Source: Thalassotalea sp. 273M-4 | Lineage (GTDB): Bacteria; Pseudomonadota; Gammaproteobacteria; Enterobacterales; Alteromonadaceae | Length of the DNA stretch: 64,000 nt | NCBI RefSeq assembly: GCF_041410465.1 | Contig: NZ_CP166961.1 | Span: 434,001 to 498,000 of the forward strand | Reading direction: 5' to 3' | In this document: positions 60,826-64,000 of the stretch, piece by piece | Layout of the letters: every line of letters starts with the position of its first letter | Numbering within the stretch: the first letter of the stretch is position 1 | Position numbers and translations under genes: made by a program | Notes under the pieces: generated by a model | What the model saw: only the letters and a program-made list of their open reading frames with translations | What the model was told of the DNA's origin: nothing | Database searches by the model: none

Positions 60826-61260
60826 TTATAAACCGGGTTTTACGACCGCCAAAATAATGGTGCCAAACAAGATAAATACCGGCATTTCATTGAGCACTCG
60901 ATAAAATTTACCTGAGCGAGTATTTTGATCATTAGCGAAGGTTTTAAGTAACTTAAAACAGTAACCATGATAAATAAATAATATGGCCACCAATAAAAGT
61001 TTTGCATGAAGCCAATGCGATGCAACAAACCAAGCGCCGCCCAGCTGGTAAATAAGTGCTAAACCAAAGGCTAAAGTTAATAAGGCAAATGGGCTGATAA
61101 AATAGAGTAATCTGCGTTCCATCACTTTCAGTTGCGCTTGTACATCGACATTGTCGGTTTCAGCATGATAGACAAACAGTCTGGGCAGGTAGAAAATACC
61201 GGCAAACCAGGCCACCATAAACGCAATATGAAGGGCTTTTAACCATAAGATTGTGGTCAT
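60826..61260 (-). CDS. hemJ: protoporphyrinogen IX oxidase HemJ (CopD/UPF0093 family)
   Basis: A 144-residue membrane protein with four helices. His10-like LKALHIAFMVAWFAGIFYLPRLFVYH, RRLLYFI, HAKLLLV and the final RVLNEMPVFILFGTIILAVVKP carry the conserved His, Arg, Lys and Asn-Glu-x-Pro of HemJ, which oxidises protoporphyrinogen in many proteobacteria lacking HemG/HemY. The start overlaps the clcA stop by one base (TAATG), implying coupling. Confidence 0.85.
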   Translation of the reverse strand: MTTILWLKALHIAFMVAWFAGIFYLPRLFVYHAETDNVDVQAQLKVMERRLLYFISPFALLTLAFGLALIYQLGGAWFVASHWLHAKLLLVAILFIYHGYCFKLLKTFANDQNTRSGKFYRVLNEMPVFILFGTIILAVVKPGL

Positions 61261-62948
61261 TATTTATATCCTTTGGTAAGTTGTTGACGAATTTTTTGAA
61301 ATGGTAAAATACCAATCACTTGTTGTTGATTACTGTCTTCGGTGTCGTAAATGTAAACAGCCCCAAGGCGTTTGTCAGAGAGTATATTAAAGGCTTCGGA
61401 TAAAGTTTCTTGCGAACTTAATCCTTGCATTTTAAATTGCATCAATCCAGGCTCATTCTCCGCCCTTAGCTGGGCATTAAAGTCGATTTCCCACAACGAC
61501 AAATCCCCGTTGCTATGGCAGGAAATAATATGATTATCCATGTGGTGTCGGTCGAAAAAGGTGCTAATTTCTTGGTCATCATCACTGTGGATGATTTTAA
61601 TGTTAGTGTCCATCGACCCGAGTACCCCGTACTTTTGGAGGGAACTTTCTACATGCGACAATTTATAAGGTAACTCTTGATAACGCAGTTGTTGAAGAAA
61701 AATCGAACGATTTTTTAAAAATTGGCTAGAGGTTAAAAAAGCCGTGGTAATGACGACCATCGCCGGTAAGGCAAGCTCTAATTGGTTTGACAATTCAATG
61801 ACCGTTAACAAGGCTGCGAGTGGGGCGTTTAAAGTGGCCGCCAGCATCCCAGACATACCTAAAAGAGCATAGTCCCCCATAAAGTGAATATCTTGATAAA
61901 TAAATCCAACAAAATACCCCATAATAGCACCGGCTATGGCCCCTATGGTCAACGTTGGACCAATAACACCACCAGGAATTCCCAAACCTAAAACCAAGGC
62001 GGTGGCGAAGAATTTGGCGACCAGTAAACTAAAAATAAGGCTAATGTGAGGATTTTGATTTACCAAAAGGCCAACCCCTGTTAAGCCTGCCCCCATACTT
62101 TGCGGAACCAAATACCCGATTAAGCCCATCACTAAGGCTGCTAAAATCAGGCGTTTGTACATATGGTGATGACGCGATGCTTTGATTGTGGCCATCAAAC
62201 ATTGATTAAACATGGTCCCCAAAAAACCAAGTGCAATACCGAATAAAATTAACAGAGGGTAATGCCAAAAATCGATCGCAATATAAGGAAAAAAATCGAC
62301 GTCATGATATGAGCCAAAAACCGCATTGGTCATTATTGAACCAATAATAGAAGCCAGAATAACGGGGACAAAGATATGCATTTTGTATTCGCGCAATATG
62401 ACTTCCATAACAAACATTACCGCGGCTAATGGGGTGTTGAAACTGGCAGAAATACCGGCGGCCACACCACAGGCACACATGGTTTTAATCGCATTTTTAG
62501 GTAACTTTAAACGGGCGCCTAGAAAACTACTGCTGGCAGCCCCTATATGCACGGCCGGTCCTTCTCTACCGACCGAAAAGCCACCGGCTAGGGCAAAGAT
62601 ACTGCCAAAAAATTGGGTGATGGTATTTCGCATCGGAATATGGCCATAAGCAACCTTTAACCTGTGGATTACAAAGGGAATACCCATTCGGTAATACTTA
62701 AATTTAATGGCCCAAGCGAGCAGTAATATTAAACTAACTGCAACAATAGGGGTTATTAAACGTTCAATTTCTGATAGAGTAGTGAAATCGTCTATATTAT
62801 CCAAATAGAGTAATTGGATAGATTCGATGCTTAATCTGAAAATGATGATAAATAATGAGGCTAGCGCACCACCAATGATCCCAAGCAGGCACAACTGCCA
62901 AGAGGGCACAGGTTTTGCAAGTTTTTTCCTTAGCGAAGCCAGAGACAT
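61260..62948 (-). CDS. clcA: ClC-family chloride channel/antiporter with CBS pair
   Basis: A 562-residue ClC protein. Selectivity motifs are GSIFALAGGFSVGREGPAVH (gating Glu in GREGP) and LGLGIPGGVIGPTLTIGA; the hydrophobic core runs to about residue 430. A C-terminal cytoplasmic part has two CBS-like segments (about 445-555), which E. coli ClcA lacks. The protein is either an H+/Cl- exchanger or channel. It is probably an operon with hemJ. The conserved neighbourhood with hemL and erpA supports orthology with E. coli clcA. Confidence 0.88.
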   Translation of the reverse strand: MSLASLRKKLAKPVPSWQLCLLGIIGGALASLFIIIFRLSIESIQLLYLDNIDDFTTLSEIERLITPIVAVSLILLLAWAIKFKYYRMGIPFVIHRLKVAYGHIPMRNTITQFFGSIFALAGGFSVGREGPAVHIGAASSSFLGARLKLPKNAIKTMCACGVAAGISASFNTPLAAVMFVMEVILREYKMHIFVPVILASIIGSIMTNAVFGSYHDVDFFPYIAIDFWHYPLLILFGIALGFLGTMFNQCLMATIKASRHHHMYKRLILAALVMGLIGYLVPQSMGAGLTGVGLLVNQNPHISLIFSLLVAKFFATALVLGLGIPGGVIGPTLTIGAIAGAIMGYFVGFIYQDIHFMGDYALLGMSGMLAATLNAPLAALLTVIELSNQLELALPAMVVITTAFLTSSQFLKNRSIFLQQLRYQELPYKLSHVESSLQKYGVLGSMDTNIKIIHSDDDQEISTFFDRHHMDNHIISCHSNGDLSLWEIDFNAQLRAENEPGLMQFKMQGLSSQETLSEAFNILSDKRLGAVYIYDTEDSNQQQVIGILPFQKIRQQLTKGYK

Positions 62949-63040
62949 TAGCGTTCCTTGTTAGAGTTCATTATCTTTTTGTATCTCGTATGTGAGCGTT
63001 ACAGATTTTAACATAGATAGTATTAGATAAAACGTTAATA

Positions 63041-63763
63041 ATGAATTGGTTAAAAAAATTATCACTGGCGAAATTGCATCAAAAATTTGGTGCATTCAAA
63101 ATATTACTAACCAGTTTTACCCTGTTACTTTTGGTAGGCCTAGGCGCTTACAAACTCGGTAATTATTTTCATAAGCATCAGACTGAGTTAATCGAACAAC
63201 AAACGGCTCGTCTGGATAAGTTATACCAACAAAATGAAAGCGCTCTATCTCGAATCAATACCCTGACGGTCGAATTAGAAATCGAAAAACTGGCAAATCA
63301 AAAAGCACAAGAAAGCTTGCGCAAACTTGAAGAACAGCATTTTGAGTTAAAAAAACAGTTAGCTTTCTACGAAAAAATAATGGCACCTGAAAAACAACTT
63401 AACGGCATTATTATTGACGAAGTTAATATTATTCCCAGCGTCAGTGAAAATCATTATCGAATACGTGTTGTTTTGGTCCAACAAGAAAAGACCAAAAGCA
63501 ATGTCAAAGGGCACGTTGAAGTAAGTTTTGTTGGCAGCCTTGATAACCGCCCTGCGACGATCAAATTAGAAAATGTATCACCAGTAACCAAAGACGAACT
63601 TTCTTTTAGTTTTCAATATTTTCAAGTCTTTGAAACCGAATTCAGTCTTGCACAAAACTTCATACCAGAGCAAGTCAGCGTTTCTGCAGTTATGCCCAAA
63701 GGGCGTTGGCAAAAGTATCAGCGTCTGGATCAGGTGTACCCTTGGTCAGAGGTTGTAGAGTAA
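63041..63763 (+). CDS. DUF6776 family membrane-anchored coiled-coil protein
   Basis: A 240-residue protein with one N-terminal membrane helix (ILLTSFTLLLLVGLGAYKLG, about 21-40), a coiled coil (about 48-115) and a C-terminal beta-rich domain (QLNGIIIDEVNIIPS ... KGRWQKYQRLDQVYPW). It is the conserved gammaproteobacterial DUF6776 type, a bitopic inner-membrane protein of unknown role, commonly upstream of erpA. It starts about 90 bases from clcA, divergent. Confidence 0.78.
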   Translation: MNWLKKLSLAKLHQKFGAFKILLTSFTLLLLVGLGAYKLGNYFHKHQTELIEQQTARLDKLYQQNESALSRINTLTVELEIEKLANQKAQESLRKLEEQHFELKKQLAFYEKIMAPEKQLNGIIIDEVNIIPSVSENHYRIRVVLVQQEKTKSNVKGHVEVSFVGSLDNRPATIKLENVSPVTKDELSFSFQYFQVFETEFSLAQNFIPEQVSVSAVMPKGRWQKYQRLDQVYPWSEVVE

Positions 63764-63841
63764 ACAATTTAATCAAATACTTGATTAAATAGCTCAGGTT
63801 TAAGATAATTTGCACAATCTTGCGTAGTAATTAGAGTAGTT

Positions 63842-64000
63842 ATGTCAAACAGCGAAATGCCAATTCAATTCAGTGATGCTGCCGCCGCCAAAGTTAAGGT
63901 GTTGATTACTGAAGAAGAGAATCCAGATTTAAAGCTTAGGGTTTATGTTACTGGTGGTGGATGTTCAGGCTTTCAGTACGGTTTCACTTTTGATGAAAAG
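63842..64000 (+). CDS. erpA: iron-sulfur insertion protein ErpA, 5' part
   Basis: First 53 residues of an A-type Fe-S carrier that delivers clusters to target enzymes such as IspG. The start [19 protein letters not shown] and [17 protein letters not shown] match ErpA, with the first cluster Cys in GGGCSGF; the paired CGCG cysteines are beyond the window. 78 bases after the DUF6776 gene. Confidence 0.95.
   Translation, partial: MSNSEMPIQFSDAAAAKVKVLITEEENPDLKLRVYVTGGGCSGFQYGFTFDEK

Overview
The window looks like chromosomal DNA of a marine gammaproteobacterium of the Colwelliaceae type (Thalassotalea/Colwellia-like). The basis is an AT-rich base composition, a gammaproteobacterial 16S rRNA, and long stretches of gene order shared with Escherichia coli (divergent ilvY-ilvC, xseA next to guaBA, dksA-gluQ-pcnB-folK-panB-panC, sfsA/thpR/hrpB/mrcB, hemL/clcA/erpA). 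The genus is inference. I see no prophage, integron, intact insertion sequence, CRISPR array or tRNA gene.

Layout. 1-9.6 kb: a DUF885 lipoprotein peptidase, an orphan cyclic-di-GMP-I (GEMM) riboswitch RNA on the minus strand, tesB, a YbdG-type mechanosensitive channel, proBA, and divergent ilvC/ilvY with two IlvY-type operators. 9.6-15.3 kb: a complete rrn operon (P1/P2, 16S, tRNA-less spacer, 23S, 5S, terminator). 15.3-15.8 kb: two copies of a structured repeat whose outer stem covaries, an 8-bp tandem repeat and a REP-like hairpin. 15.8-23 kb: a small beta-barrel protein, a phosphoesterase lipoprotein, xseA, guaB and guaA, then three extra tandem copies of the guaA tail plus its terminator. 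23-31.9 kb: small housekeeping and accessory genes including an SOS-regulated umuDC pair, cinA, a DUF4097 protein, a DUF4386 membrane protein and a serine hydrolase. 31.9-37.4 kb: dksA-gluQ-pcnB-folK-panB-panC on the minus strand; pcnB appears to start with AUU, as in E. coli. 37.4-47.4 kb: an accessory block between dksA and sfsA. It encodes a secreted S8 protease with about nineteen 13-residue DGTLWGKVKYLEx repeats, a 1538-residue hybrid histidine kinase with a 14-blade periplasmic propeller, and a response regulator with degenerate GGDEF and EAL domains. 47.4-64 kb: sfsA, a DUF3313-like lipoprotein, pepB, a UbiA-like membrane protein, thpR, hrpB, a short MiaA-type prenyltransferase, mrcB, hemL, pyrB, hemJ, clcA, a DUF6776 protein and the 5' end of erpA.

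The two places most worth following up are these. (1) The orphan c-di-GMP riboswitch has its own promoter, a 14-nt anti-aptamer segment and a terminator, but no gene on its strand. (2) The protease/propeller kinase/degenerate c-di-GMP-type regulator block is inserted into an otherwise ancestral gene order; the protease repeats resemble the LWxG strand of the kinase's own propeller blades. Functions are assigned by reading motifs only; no database search was run.
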